Source: an uncultured Bacteroidia bacterium | GTDB lineage: Bacteria > Bacteroidota > Bacteroidia > Bacteroidales > F082 | NCBI GenBank assembly: GCA_902785755.1 | Contig: CACZZO010000004.1 | Coordinates: 30,718 to 94,717, forward strand | Direction of reading: 5' to 3' | DNA: 64,000 nt | Part shown: piece by piece, positions 44,614-53,492 of the stretch | How the letters are laid out: the number at the start of each line of letters is the position of its first letter | How positions within the stretch are numbered: the first letter of the stretch is position 1 | Notes under the pieces: model-generated | Databases searched by the model: none | The model's input: only the letters and a program-made list of their open reading frames with translations | Told to the model about the DNA's origin: nothing | Translations under genes and position numbers: made by a program

Positions 44614-45681
44614 ATGAACAACTATTGCATCATCATGGCAGGCGGCATTGGAAGTCGTTTCTGGCCACTCAGCAAGGACAACTATCCCAAGCAATTCCTT
44701 GATATTCTGGGTACTGGGAAGAGTTTCATCCAAAGCACCTACGAGCGTTTCAGCCCTGTCATCCCCGATGAAAACTTCCTCGTGGTGACCAACAAGGCCT
44801 ACAAGCAACTCGTGCTGGAACATCTTCCCATGCTCCATCCCGACCAAGTGCTTTGCGAGCCTGCACGAAGAAATACTGCGCCTTGTATCGCTTACGCGGC
44901 CTACCACATCCAAAGCCGCTGCAAAGAGGCCAACATCGTGGTCACACCTGCCGACCATTTGGTAACCAACGAAGTTGAATTCCAACGCATTATTCGCTTG
45001 GGCTTTGACTTTTTGGCGAAAAACCAAAACGCTTTGATGACGATTGGAATTAAACCTTCAAGACCTGAAACGGGGTATGGATATATTCAATGTGGAAGTA
45101 GGAGGGATGAGGTAGGAAGTAGGAATGAAGAGGTTGTGAAAGTGGAGATGTTCAAGGAAAAGCCTGATTATGAAACTGCCGTAAAGTTTGTTTCGGAAGG
45201 TAATTACCTCTGGAACAGCGGCATTTTCCTTTGGACCTTGGACGACATCATGCAGGCATTCAAACAGTATTTGCCCGAAATGGTCGAAGTGTTCGAAAAA
45301 GGCAAAAACGACTTCGGAACAGCCAACGAGCAAGCCTTCATTGACGCGCATTTCATTGAAAGTCCCAACATCAGCATCGACTACGGCGTGATGGAGAAGT
45401 CGCCGAACACCTTCACCATCCCCGCCGATTTTGGATGGAGCGACATCGGCACTTGGGGCTCGCTGTTCACCCACGCCAAGAAGGACGAAAACGGCAATGC
45501 CAAACGCGGCAAGGTGGTTTCTGTCGATAACAAGAACACCATTATTAATATAGAGGAGGGCACCGAGGCCGTGGTGCAAGGCTTGGAAGACTACCTCGTG
45601 GCCTTCCGCGACCAATCGCTTTTGGTGTGCAAACTCCACGATGAGCAAAAGATTAAGGTTTGGATTGAAGGATTGAAGTAA
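44614..45681 (+). CDS. manC: Mannose-1-phosphate guanylyltransferase
   Basis: A 355-residue nucleotidyltransferase making GDP-mannose from GTP and mannose-1-P. MAGGIGSRFWPLSKDNYPKQF (8-28) is the nucleotide loop. PADHLV, RPETGYGYIQ and the FTEKP-like block KVEMFKEKP follow, and DFGWSDIGTWGSL is near the end. It lacks the PMI domain of long bifunctional forms. Between GYGYIQ and KVEMF a stretch of about ten extra residues (CGSRRDEVGSRNEEV) comes from a GGAAGTAGGA-type repeat. It leads a short glycan cluster (GT2, acyltransferase, sugar-phosphate transferase). Confidence 0.93.
   Translation: MNNYCIIMAGGIGSRFWPLSKDNYPKQFLDILGTGKSFIQSTYERFSPVIPDENFLVVTNKAYKQLVLEHLPMLHPDQVLCEPARRNTAPCIAYAAYHIQSRCKEANIVVTPADHLVTNEVEFQRIIRLGFDFLAKNQNALMTIGIKPSRPETGYGYIQCGSRRDEVGSRNEEVVKVEMFKEKPDYETAVKFVSEGNYLWNSGIFLWTLDDIMQAFKQYLPEMVEVFEKGKNDFGTANEQAFIDAHFIESPNISIDYGVMEKSPNTFTIPADFGWSDIGTWGSLFTHAKKDENGNAKRGKVVSVDNKNTIINIEEGTEAVVQGLEDYLVAFRDQSLLVCKLHDEQKIKVWIEGLK
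45091..45134 (+). repeat. Purine-rich GGAAGTAGGA repeat inside manC
   Basis: GGAAGTAGGAGGGATGAGG then TAGGAAGTAGGAATGAAGAGG: the unit GGAAGTAGGA occurs twice about 25 bases apart in frame. Such low-complexity units are also found in intergenic DNA of Bacteroidota. Confidence 0.7.
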
Positions 45682-45693
45682 ACTTGTATTGCC

Positions 45694-46452
45694 ATGGAAA
45701 ATCAGCCGTTGGTATCTATCATCATGCCTTCTTATAATGCCGAATTATTCATTGCTGAAAGCATTGAATCTGTGCTACATCAAACTTACAAAAACTGGGA
45801 ATTACTTATCACTGACGACCAATCCTCCGACCGAACTCCAGCCATCGTGCAAGCCTTTTCAGAGAAAGAGCCTCGTATCAAGTTTGCTGTTGCAGAGCAA
45901 CATTCTGGCATCGCGGCTACTCGCAACAAAAGCCTCGCCCGAGCCAAAGGCCGTTTCGTCGCCTTCCTCGACAACGACGACCTGTGGGTTGCCGACAAAC
46001 TCGAAAAACAGGTCCGTTTCATGCTCGAAAACGGCCACGCCTTTGTTTATTCAGCCTACGAACTTATGAAAGAAGACGGTTCACTCAAGGGTAAAACCAT
46101 CAAGACAGCAGGTGTTGTAAATTATAATAAATACTTGAAAAACACTATTATAGGTAGCGGAACAATTATGCTCGACACGCAACAAACCGGTTCATTGCTC
46201 ATGCCTGACAACGCCACCAGCGACGACATGGCTCTTTGGTGCAAAATCTTGAAAGATGGTCATAGGGCATATCCTATGAAGGAAGTCTTGATGAAGTATC
46301 GAGTCAGGAACAACTCGGCCTCGGCCAACAAGCTGAAAGCTGCCAAGGATGTGTGGCTCGTTTATCGCAAACAGGAAAAACTATCTTTTTTATATGCCGC
46401 GTTCTGTTTTTGCTGTTATGCTTTCAATGCTGTCATAAAAAGGTTTTTCTGA
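45694..46452 (+). CDS. Family 2 glycosyltransferase
   Basis: A 252-residue GT-A inverting transferase. VSIIMPSYNAELFIAESIESVLHQTYKNWELLITDDQSSD at the start and AFLDNDDLWVADKLEKQV (D-x-D-type nucleotide-sugar and metal site) are the standard GT2 blocks. The acceptor is probably an undecaprenyl-linked glycan. The stop overlaps the next start (TGATG at 46450-46454). Confidence 0.92.
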   Translation: MENQPLVSIIMPSYNAELFIAESIESVLHQTYKNWELLITDDQSSDRTPAIVQAFSEKEPRIKFAVAEQHSGIAATRNKSLARAKGRFVAFLDNDDLWVADKLEKQVRFMLENGHAFVYSAYELMKEDGSLKGKTIKTAGVVNYNKYLKNTIIGSGTIMLDTQQTGSLLMPDNATSDDMALWCKILKDGHRAYPMKEVLMKYRVRNNSASANKLKAAKDVWLVYRKQEKLSFLYAAFCFCCYAFNAVIKRFF

Positions 46453-47258
46453 TGCAAGATTTCTACTTATATCGTCAAGCCTGGCGCTTTGATGGCGCTC
46501 CGCACGAGGAGACAAAACTGGATAAAAAAGAAGTAGGGGCTTTGTTTAGGCAAGGAGGTTTTATGGTCAGAAATACCTACGACTTTGATTGCCAAAAGGA
46601 AACTTGTTTTTGGAACCTCATCAAAGACCAATTCGGAGGTTTGGAGGAACTATCGGGAAACACAAGAAAGAAAGTCAGGCGCTCACTTGAAAAGTTAGAG
46701 TTCAAACGCATTGACAATAAGCCAATCATTGAATTGGGCTATCCCATTTTGAAAGCCACTTTCGATGATTACGCTGTCACTGACCGCATCACAAACCATC
46801 AAACGTTTGAAACTTATATGAATTGGTGCGAAAAAAAACATTACGATTATTGGGGTGTTTATGACCGAATTGATAATGATTTTATTGGCTTCTGTGCCAA
46901 CAGAGTTTGGGTTGATTCATGTGAATACGGAGTCGTTGGCATCAAGCCAGAATACAAAAGGAAAAGCACGGCATATCCATATTATGGATTGTTTTATTCC
47001 ATGAATCAGTATTACTTGCAGGAAAAAGGCTTTCGTTATGTCACCGATGGCTCGCGCAGCATTACCGAACATTCCAACATCCAGCCTTTTCTTGAAGAAA
47101 AGTTTCATTTTCGAAAATCTTACTGCCATCTTGCCGTGCATTACTGCTGGTGGATGAAAATCGCCGTTAACCTATTGTACCCATTCAGAAAAATCATACC
47201 TTTGCAGCGCGTTAAGGCAATTCTCAACATGGAGGCCATGCAGCGTGGTGAAAAATGA
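46452..47258 (+). CDS. Putative GNAT/FemAB-like acyltransferase of the glycan cluster
   Basis: A 268-residue cytoplasmic protein of unclear family. The middle and C-terminal parts (DFIGFCANRVWVDSCEYGVVGIKPEYKRKSTAYPYYGLFYSMNQYY) have the acetyltransferase-like pattern of a beta strand, then V-x-x-x-P-x-x-x-x-x-G/S-x-A, suggesting a GNAT/FemAB fold that modifies a sugar. The start at 46452 is set by the overlap with the GT2 stop; the longer frame overlaps that gene in full. Its tail overlaps the next gene by 14 bases. Confidence 0.6.
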   Translation: MQDFYLYRQAWRFDGAPHEETKLDKKEVGALFRQGGFMVRNTYDFDCQKETCFWNLIKDQFGGLEELSGNTRKKVRRSLEKLEFKRIDNKPIIELGYPILKATFDDYAVTDRITNHQTFETYMNWCEKKHYDYWGVYDRIDNDFIGFCANRVWVDSCEYGVVGIKPEYKRKSTAYPYYGLFYSMNQYYLQEKGFRYVTDGSRSITEHSNIQPFLEEKFHFRKSYCHLAVHYCWWMKIAVNLLYPFRKIIPLQRVKAILNMEAMQRGEK

Positions 47259-47847
47259 ACACAAAATAGGGTTCTTCTTCAAGTGGTGCTTCGATCGCAT
47301 CGTGGCACTCGTGGGTCTTGTTTTGCTGTTTCTGCCTCTTTTGGTCATCGCTGTTCTCATAAAAATCGATTCGAAAGGCCCCGTGTTTTTCCTTCAACAT
47401 CGCATTGGGAAGAATGGCAAACCATTCAGAATCTGCAAGTTCCGAACCATGCGACACCAATCGGAAGGCGACACCGTTACTACTTCCGACGACCCGCGCA
47501 TCACACGCATGGGCCATTGGTTACGTCATAGCAAAGCAGATTGCCTAACGGAACTTGTCAATGTATTAATTGGCCAGATGAGCTTCGTCGGGCCTCGCCC
47601 CGATGTGCCAGGCTATGCTGACCAACTACAAGGCGACGACCGCCGCATTTTGCAACTTCGCCCTGGCATCACCGGACCAGCCAGCATCAAATACCGCAAC
47701 GAAGAAGAACTGCTCGCCCAACAAGCCGACCCGAAGGCTTACAACGACACCGTCATCTGGCCCGACAAAGTGAAAATCAATCTCGATTATCTCGATAATT
47801 GGAGCTTCTTTGTCGATATTAAGTTGATTTTCAAGACGTTATTCTAA
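47245..47847 (+). CDS. Initiating sugar-phosphate transferase (PglC/WcaJ type)
   Basis: A 200-residue monotopic phosphoglycosyltransferase moving a sugar-phosphate from a nucleotide sugar to undecaprenyl phosphate. One re-entrant hydrophobic segment (about 14-36) is followed by KIDSKGPVFFLQHRIGKNGKPFRICKFRTM (the D/E catalytic and K-F-R-T-M blocks). SFVGPRPDVPGYAD and LRPGITGPASIKYRNEE follow. There is no ATG; translation probably starts at GTG 47245 (or GTG 47248), inside the previous gene. It ends the glycan cluster. Confidence 0.92.
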   Translation: MVKNEHKIGFFFKWCFDRIVALVGLVLLFLPLLVIAVLIKIDSKGPVFFLQHRIGKNGKPFRICKFRTMRHQSEGDTVTTSDDPRITRMGHWLRHSKADCLTELVNVLIGQMSFVGPRPDVPGYADQLQGDDRRILQLRPGITGPASIKYRNEEELLAQQADPKAYNDTVIWPDKVKINLDYLDNWSFFVDIKLIFKTLF

Positions 47848-47850
47848 CCC

Positions 47851-47870
47851 AGCCCCGAAGGGGCGATAGC
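47851..47870. repeat. Dispersed AGCCCCGAAGGGGCGATAGC repeat
   Basis: Palindromic CCCCGAAGGGG core directly after the sugar transferase stop. A further hairpin GTGGC GTA GCCAC and CCCCG TAGAAA CGGGG (47926-47941) follow. The array probably terminates the glycan operon. Confidence 0.65.
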
Positions 47871-47987
47871 CAATAAGCAGGCGACGTAAGTCCCTGCTTT
47901 TTGCAGTGGCGTAGCCACAAAAAAACCCCGTAGAAACGGGGAGAATCTACGAGGCCAAAAAATTAATAACATGAAACATAAAAAATG

Positions 47988-48061
47988 CGCCCCCTTCAGG
48001 ACTTGAACCTGAGACCCCCTGATTAACAGTCAGATGCTCTGACCAACTGAGCTAAGGAGGC
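47988..48061 (-). tRNA. tRNA-Asn (anticodon GTT)
   Basis: A 74-base cloverleaf on the minus strand: acceptor GCCTCCT / AGGGGGC, D-arm AGCTCAGTTGGTCAGAGC, anticodon loop CTGTTAA, T-loop TTCAAGT, discriminator G. CCA is not encoded. Confidence 0.95.
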
Positions 48062-48213
48062 TGCACAATGTCACAGAACTTTCTGTTTTGCGGGTGCAAA
48101 AATACGGCTTTTTCCATTACACGCAACAATTTTTGTAGAAAAATTTTCTATATATTCATAATCATTTGATTATCAATAAGAAATTTTTCTTCATTGGGCA
48201 TCAAATTATTTAC

Positions 48214-48221
48214 TACCTTTG
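48214..48221 (+). promoter_or_regulatory. Bacteroidota -7 box for the PfkB kinase
   Basis: TACCTTTG followed by C, 50 bases before ATG 48271. Confidence 0.55.
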
Positions 48222-48270
48222 CAAAAAATTAGAAATATCGAATTACAAATCTCAAATCTTTGAATCGAAA

Positions 48271-49245
48271 ATGGAAAGAATACTCGGCATCGGGAGCGCT
48301 TTGGTCGACATCCTGACCCAAATCCCAAATGAAAGCATCCTTCAAGAACTGAACCTCCCCAAAGGAAGCATGACCTACGTCGACGCTGAAACCTCAGTGG
48401 AAATAGGCAAAAAGTTGGCTCATTTTGGCAACCAAATGGCCTCGGGCGGCTCGGCGGCCAACACCATGAGCGGCCTGGCCCAATTGGGCATCGAAGCTGG
48501 CTTTTTGAGCAAAATCGGCAAGGACGAAATAGGGCAATTCTTTGAAAAACAAATGACTGAAAGCCATGTGAAACCCTTGATGCTCAAGAGTGAAACGCCT
48601 TCAGGTCGAGTGCAAGCCTTGGTCACTGCCGACGGTGAACGCACCTTTGCCACCTGCCTCGGCGCCGCTGCCGAAATGTGTGCCGACGACATCAAACCCG
48701 AACTTTTTGAAGGTTGGGACATTTTCTACGTGGAAGGCTATTTGGTGGCCAATCCCGACATGCTGAAAAAAGCCATCGCAACGGCCAAGGACAAAGGCCT
48801 GAAAATCGCCATTGACTTGGCCAGTTACAATGTGGTGGAGGAAAGCCGCGATTTCCTCTTGGACCTCATCAACAATTACGTCGACATTGTGTTTGCCAAT
48901 GAACAAGAGGCCTTTGCCTTGACGGGCTTGGAGCCAGAAGAAGCCTTGCGTTTCATTGCCTCGAAAGTGCAAATCGCGGTGGTGAAAGTGGGTGCCAAAG
49001 GTGCTTTCGTCCAGCGTGGCAATGAAATCGTTACCGTGCCGCCAATGGAAGCCACGGTGGTCGACACGACTGGCGCGGGCGACATGTGGGCTGCGGGATT
49101 CCTCGCGGGTCTCGTCAAAGGCGAAAACTTGCAGAAATGCGGCATGATGGGTGCAATCGTGGCCAAAAACATCATCGAGGTAGTTGGAGCCAAAATGGAT
49201 GCCGCACGTTGGGAGAAAATTCACACCGACATTGCAAAATTGTAA
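48271..49245 (+). CDS. PfkB-family carbohydrate/nucleoside kinase (adenosine kinase-like)
   Basis: A 324-residue ribokinase-fold kinase. GIGSALVDILTQIP opens the fold, FGNQMASGGSAANTMSGLAQLG (about 52-73) is PfkB signature 1 area, and VVDTTGAGDMWAAGFLAGL (about 260-278) carries the anion hole and catalytic Asp. The group including adenosine kinase and sugar kinases has this layout; the exact substrate is not set by sequence. The ATG at 48271 is preferred; the frame extends 35 codons upstream over the promoter. Confidence 0.88.
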   Translation: MERILGIGSALVDILTQIPNESILQELNLPKGSMTYVDAETSVEIGKKLAHFGNQMASGGSAANTMSGLAQLGIEAGFLSKIGKDEIGQFFEKQMTESHVKPLMLKSETPSGRVQALVTADGERTFATCLGAAAEMCADDIKPELFEGWDIFYVEGYLVANPDMLKKAIATAKDKGLKIAIDLASYNVVEESRDFLLDLINNYVDIVFANEQEAFALTGLEPEEALRFIASKVQIAVVKVGAKGAFVQRGNEIVTVPPMEATVVDTTGAGDMWAAGFLAGLVKGENLQKCGMMGAIVAKNIIEVVGAKMDAARWEKIHTDIAKL

Positions 49246-49275
49246 TTAATTAGGTGGAGCAATTGCTTTTTTTTG

Positions 49276-49283
49276 TACCTTTG
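49276..49283 (+). promoter_or_regulatory. Bacteroidota -7 box for the EF-G2-type gene
   Basis: TACCTTTG followed by CGCC, about 60 bases before ATG 49344, after a T-run. Confidence 0.55.
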
Positions 49284-49343
49284 CGCCCACTATAGTATTT
49301 TTCGCGAAAAATAAATATTTAATAATTAGACAGTTAGATAAAA

Positions 49344-51479
49344 ATGAAGGAATTCCAGACAAAAGACATCCGCAATGTTGCCCTCATCGGCGCAGCAAAG
49401 TCGGGTAAGACCACCCTTGCCGAAAACATGCTTTTCGAAGGCAAACTCATCAACAGAAAAGGTAGCACCGACGAGAAAAACACCGTTTCCGACTACCGTC
49501 CCATCGAAATGGAACGTCAGATTTCGGTGAACGCCTCTATGCTGTACACCATCTACAACGACAAGAAAATCAACATCTTGGACACTCCCGGTTTCACCGA
49601 TTTCTCGGGCGACATCGTTTCGTGCCTCTATGCAGCCGACATGGCCGTTTGCACCGTCAATGCCCAGTCGGGTGTGGAAGCCACTACCGAAAACGCTTGG
49701 CGTCATGCCGCCAACACCAACAAGCCGGTTGTGTTCTTCATGAACCAACTCGACCACAGCAACGCCAACTTCGACAACACCATCCGCGAACTGAAAGAAT
49801 ATTTCGGCGACAAGGTTACGCCCATCCAATATCCCGTCAACGCCGGTGAAGACTTCAACGCCGTCATCGACTTGATCATGATGAAGATGTTGGTCTTCAA
49901 AAACGGCAACGGAGCACCTGAAATCCAGGACATTCCCGCCGCTGAAATGGCCAAGGCCGAAGAGATGCACAACAACCTCATCGAGCACGCTGCCGAAGGC
50001 GAAGAGGCCCTGATGGAGAAGTTCTTCGAGGAAATGACCCTGAGCGAAGAAGACATGGAACGCGGTATCCACCTCGGTATCGTCAACCGTGAGATGTTCC
50101 CCGTCATTTGCGGCGCTGCCAAGCGTGGCGTGGGCGTCACCCGTTTGATGGATTTCCTCATCAACGCCTGCCCGTCGCCCGCCGACATGCCGGCCATCAA
50201 AGCCAACAACGGACAAGAATTCCACAACAGCAACGACGACCCGACCGCCCTGTTCATCTTCAAGGTGACGACCGAACAAAACCTCGGCGACGTGGCATGG
50301 ATGCGCGTCTACGGAGGCACCGTCGTGAAGAGCCAAGACTTGGTCAACCCGCGCACGGGCAACAAGGAGCGTCTGTCGCAACTGTTGGTTTTCCGTGGCA
50401 AGAACCGCGAGGAAGTCGAGAAAGTGAACGCCGGCGACATCATCTGCACCATCAAACTGAAGGATGGCCGCATTGGTGATTCGTTGGTCGATGCCAAGGC
50501 TGGCGAAGCCATCTTCCCCGAAATCCCGTTCCCGACCCCGATTTTCTCGATTGCAGTCAAGGCCGTCAACTCGCAGGAAGACGAAAAACTTGGTAGCATC
50601 CTCAACGATATGCACAAGACCGACCCGACCGTCATCAGCGGCATGTCGCGCGAACTGCGCCAAAACATCCTGCAATGCCAGGGCGAATACCACTTCAACA
50701 CCCTGAAATGGTACTTCGACAACGTTTATAAGATTGCCATCGAAACGGCTGCTCCGAAGATTCCGTATCGCGAAACCATCACCAAGAGCGCAAGCGCCAG
50801 CTATCGTCACAAGAAGCAGTCTGGCGGTAGCGGTCAGTTCGGTGAGGTTCACATGCAATTGGCTCCTTATTTCGAGGGCTACACCGACCCGAGCGAACTG
50901 CAAGTGCGCGACAAGCAAGAGTATGAACTGCCTTGGGGCGGCAAACTCATCTTCGCCAACTGCGTGGTGGGTGGTGCCATCGATGCCCGCTTCATGCCCG
51001 CCATCCTGAAGGGTGTGAACGAGCGCCTCGAACAAGGTCCTCTGACAGGTTCCTACGCCCGCGACATCATCTGCTACATCTACGATGGTAAGATGCACCC
51101 GGTCGACTCCAACGAAATGGCCTTTAAGATTGCCGGTCGTATGGCTTTCAGCGCAGCCTTCAAGAACGCTGGCCCGAAGATCATGGAACCCATTTACGAC
51201 CTTGACGTGCGTATGCCCGCCGACCTCATGGGTGCCGTTATGACCGACCTGCAAGGCCGCCGCGCCATCGTGATGGGTATGGATAGCGACCACAACTACC
51301 AGACCATCCACGCCAAGGTGCCGTTGGCCGAAATGGACCGTTATTCGACCACGCTGAGTTCGCTGACCTCTGGCCGTGGCACCTTCACGATGAAGTATGC
51401 CGAGTACCAGCAAGTGCCCACCGACGTGCAGAACCGCCTGCTCAAGGAGTACGAAGAGAGCCAGAAGGAAGAAGAATAA
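49344..51479 (+). CDS. fusA2: EF-G2-type translation elongation factor paralogue
   Basis: A 711-residue member of the EF-G family. G1 is GAAKSGKTT (16-24) and G3 is DTPGFTDF (80-87). G4 is NQLD (134-137), where canonical EF-G has NKMD. The residue equal to the catalytic His of switch II (DTPGHVDF) is Phe84. Domains II-V follow at normal length. Bacteroides thetaiotaomicron carries a comparable EF-G2 with reduced or absent GTPase activity, needed under carbon starvation. The codon usage is strongly biased (many GGT/CGT/AAC), suggesting high expression; this also produces a long antisense open frame. A terminator follows at 51514. Confidence 0.9.
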   Translation: MKEFQTKDIRNVALIGAAKSGKTTLAENMLFEGKLINRKGSTDEKNTVSDYRPIEMERQISVNASMLYTIYNDKKINILDTPGFTDFSGDIVSCLYAADMAVCTVNAQSGVEATTENAWRHAANTNKPVVFFMNQLDHSNANFDNTIRELKEYFGDKVTPIQYPVNAGEDFNAVIDLIMMKMLVFKNGNGAPEIQDIPAAEMAKAEEMHNNLIEHAAEGEEALMEKFFEEMTLSEEDMERGIHLGIVNREMFPVICGAAKRGVGVTRLMDFLINACPSPADMPAIKANNGQEFHNSNDDPTALFIFKVTTEQNLGDVAWMRVYGGTVVKSQDLVNPRTGNKERLSQLLVFRGKNREEVEKVNAGDIICTIKLKDGRIGDSLVDAKAGEAIFPEIPFPTPIFSIAVKAVNSQEDEKLGSILNDMHKTDPTVISGMSRELRQNILQCQGEYHFNTLKWYFDNVYKIAIETAAPKIPYRETITKSASASYRHKKQSGGSGQFGEVHMQLAPYFEGYTDPSELQVRDKQEYELPWGGKLIFANCVVGGAIDARFMPAILKGVNERLEQGPLTGSYARDIICYIYDGKMHPVDSNEMAFKIAGRMAFSAAFKNAGPKIMEPIYDLDVRMPADLMGAVMTDLQGRRAIVMGMDSDHNYQTIHAKVPLAEMDRYSTTLSSLTSGRGTFTMKYAEYQQVPTDVQNRLLKEYEESQKEEE

Positions 51480-51513
51480 TAGTTTTGTATTTTTTCATAA
51501 GTATTGCATTTTT

Positions 51514-51546
51514 CCCCGCCGCAAAACCAATGTGGCGGGGTTTTTT
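51514..51546 (+). terminator. Intrinsic terminator after fusA2
   Basis: CCCCGCC (51514-51520) pairs with GGCGGGG (51534-51540), followed by TTTTTTG. The T-run blends into the promoter TATTTTTG (51550-51557) of the next gene, so terminator and promoter touch. Confidence 0.88.
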
Positions 51547-51549
51547 GTT

Positions 51550-51557
51550 TATTTTTG
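51550..51557 (+). promoter_or_regulatory. Bacteroidota -7 box for the TPR/HTH regulator
   Basis: TATTTTTG followed by C, five bases before ATG 51563, so the leader would be minimal. Confidence 0.55.
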
Positions 51558-51562
51558 CAAGC

Positions 51563-53419
51563 ATGAAAGCAAAGGCTTTTGCCATAGGATTATTCTTGCT
51601 GGCCCTTGTCGCCTGCCGCCCATCGACCAAAGTCGTTGAGCCTGCCGAAATGCCGTCGCCCGAATTGCTGACCGTCGACAGCCTGATGTGGCAACAGCCC
51701 GACAGTGCCTTGGCGTGCCTCGTTTCCTGTTTCGATGCCTGCACGACCACGGAATACAACCGCCATTACGCCAACCTCTTGCTCTCCGAACTGCTCTACA
51801 AGAACGACTACGCCCAAACCAACCGCCCCGAACTTCAACAGGCCGTGGCCTATTACGACAGCCTTGTGCGGAAGGCTCCCCCTTTGCAAAGGAGGTCGGA
51901 GGAATTTCCCCCTTTGAAAGGGGGTAAGGGGGATTCAAAACACAAGCCTATCTCCAATAATGACCACTTCTTCCTCGCCGCCCGCGCCCATTATATTAAT
52001 GGTGTGGGCTATTACGAAAACGACAGCGCCGTGCCCGCCTGCCGCGAATACCTGAAGGCATTGGAAATCATGGAAGGGCGGTTTGAGGAGAAGGATTTGG
52101 TGGGGGATAGGGTGAGGTTTATGGCATTGACTTATACACGACTGACCGATGTCTTTTCTGATTTTTACCTCCATGAACAGACCATTTTTTTTGTACAACA
52201 ATCTTTGGTTTATTATCGGAATCAAGTCGATTTTTCGTGGCACATTGCCAGAATGTTAAATGAAATAGGTTCTCATTATGACATGATGAACGAATTGGAC
52301 AGTGCAGAGTGTTATTATCAAAAAGCAGAGGATGCTTTGCATGACACAAACACTCTAATGTTTAGGGATATTGCCACTCGACAAGCTTATTTGGAATACA
52401 AAAAAGACTCTTTGAAAGCGGATGCTTCAATATTACGATTGTTTCAGTTGCTTTCGGAATCGGAGAACAATTTGGAACGCTTTGCCCGCTGTGCAACTAT
52501 TGGTGAAATATATTATCGTGAGGCACAACTCGACTCCGCTTGGCATTATTTGAATATGGTTTACCACGAAACACCAAACATTGGCACCAAGAAGCAAGCC
52601 GCCGAATGGTTAGTGGAAATTTGCAAAGTTAAAGGTAGAGTCGTAGAAATGCATGAATTTGCCGGCTTTCTGGTTCCTTTTGCCAACCAAGAAGAAAACA
52701 ATGGTGGAATAAAGTCTCAATTGACAGAACTGTATAATACATTCAAACAGAAGGAGTTGGAACGACAACACAAAATGGAAACCAATAGACACGCGAAACG
52801 AACCATTGCAACCATCGGATGCCTGCTTTTCGTGATGCTGATAATTCTCATTTTGTATTTCAGGAATAAACTGCACAAACAAAACCTTGAAACTCAGATG
52901 GAAGTCGAGCGTCATACCCATAAGGTGCAGCAGGCAGCATTGGCAGGCAGGCTAAAGCGTAGCAATGCAACTTTGAAAGAGCAAGCCAAAACGAAGCCTG
53001 TTGTTGTTCCGTTTTCGGATGTGCAAGACCCAAATACTGCAAAAAAATATTCCGATGAGCCAATTTGTCAGCACATCCTTGCCGTTTGCAACGACAAAAG
53101 CAATCCCATCAAGTCAACCGTTCCCGTTTCGGCATACGCCGACATTGCCCTCACCGATGCGCAAAACGCACAACTTAAGGATGCAGCTATGCGTCACTAT
53201 GGCCCGTTGTTTGGAAAGCTGAAACATCAGCACCCTGAATTGAAGGAGAAAGATTTCCTTTATTGTTATTTGTGTCTGCTTGGGTTGGACAATAGCCAAA
53301 TTGCGGTGTTGACACAGCTTTCATATCGTACAATTTGGGAACGTGAGAAGCGTTTACAGACCCTTTTTCATGGTAATGATAGAATTGCCGTCATACTCCA
53401 TGAAATGATGATACATTGA
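51563..53419 (+). CDS. TPR-containing membrane regulator with C-terminal HTH
   Basis: About 618 residues. Lipoprotein-like signal MKAKAFAIGLFLLALVAC (Cys 18), TPR-like helices (about 45-390), a membrane helix (TIATIGCLLFVMLIILILYF, about 412-432), a coiled coil, and a C-terminal LuxR-like HTH (LGLDNSQIAVLTQLSYRTIWEREKRL, about 575-600). This architecture is widespread in Bacteroidota as a membrane sensor/transcription factor. PPLQRRSEEFPPLKGGKGD at about 107-125 comes from a repeat (51874-51934). It precedes a run of secreted genes and may regulate them. Confidence 0.85.
   Translation: MKAKAFAIGLFLLALVACRPSTKVVEPAEMPSPELLTVDSLMWQQPDSALACLVSCFDACTTTEYNRHYANLLLSELLYKNDYAQTNRPELQQAVAYYDSLVRKAPPLQRRSEEFPPLKGGKGDSKHKPISNNDHFFLAARAHYINGVGYYENDSAVPACREYLKALEIMEGRFEEKDLVGDRVRFMALTYTRLTDVFSDFYLHEQTIFFVQQSLVYYRNQVDFSWHIARMLNEIGSHYDMMNELDSAECYYQKAEDALHDTNTLMFRDIATRQAYLEYKKDSLKADASILRLFQLLSESENNLERFARCATIGEIYYREAQLDSAWHYLNMVYHETPNIGTKKQAAEWLVEICKVKGRVVEMHEFAGFLVPFANQEENNGGIKSQLTELYNTFKQKELERQHKMETNRHAKRTIATIGCLLFVMLIILILYFRNKLHKQNLETQMEVERHTHKVQQAALAGRLKRSNATLKEQAKTKPVVVPFSDVQDPNTAKKYSDEPICQHILAVCNDKSNPIKSTVPVSAYADIALTDAQNAQLKDAAMRHYGPLFGKLKHQHPELKEKDFLYCYLCLLGLDNSQIAVLTQLSYRTIWEREKRLQTLFHGNDRIAVILHEMMIH
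51874..51934 (+). repeat. Dispersed CCCCCTTTGAAAGGGGG-type repeat inside the TPR regulator
   Basis: CCCCCTTTGCAAAGGAGG at the left and CCCCCTTTGAAAGGGGG at the right, each nearly self-complementary, read through in frame as PPLxRR/PPLKGGKG. The same unit is a common intergenic repeat in Bacteroidota. Confidence 0.8.
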
Positions 53420-53492
53420 AAATCAAGACATTAAACAAAAACCCCAAATAAACCAAATTTGGATTTTCTTGACAAGGGTGTCTTTGCTTGTC

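Noticed and set aside
49326..51413. A 695-codon open frame antisense to nearly the whole EF-G2-type gene
   Set aside because: The sense frame has all EF-G motifs. The antisense frame has no known motif and arises from strong codon bias (few codons whose complement is a stop).
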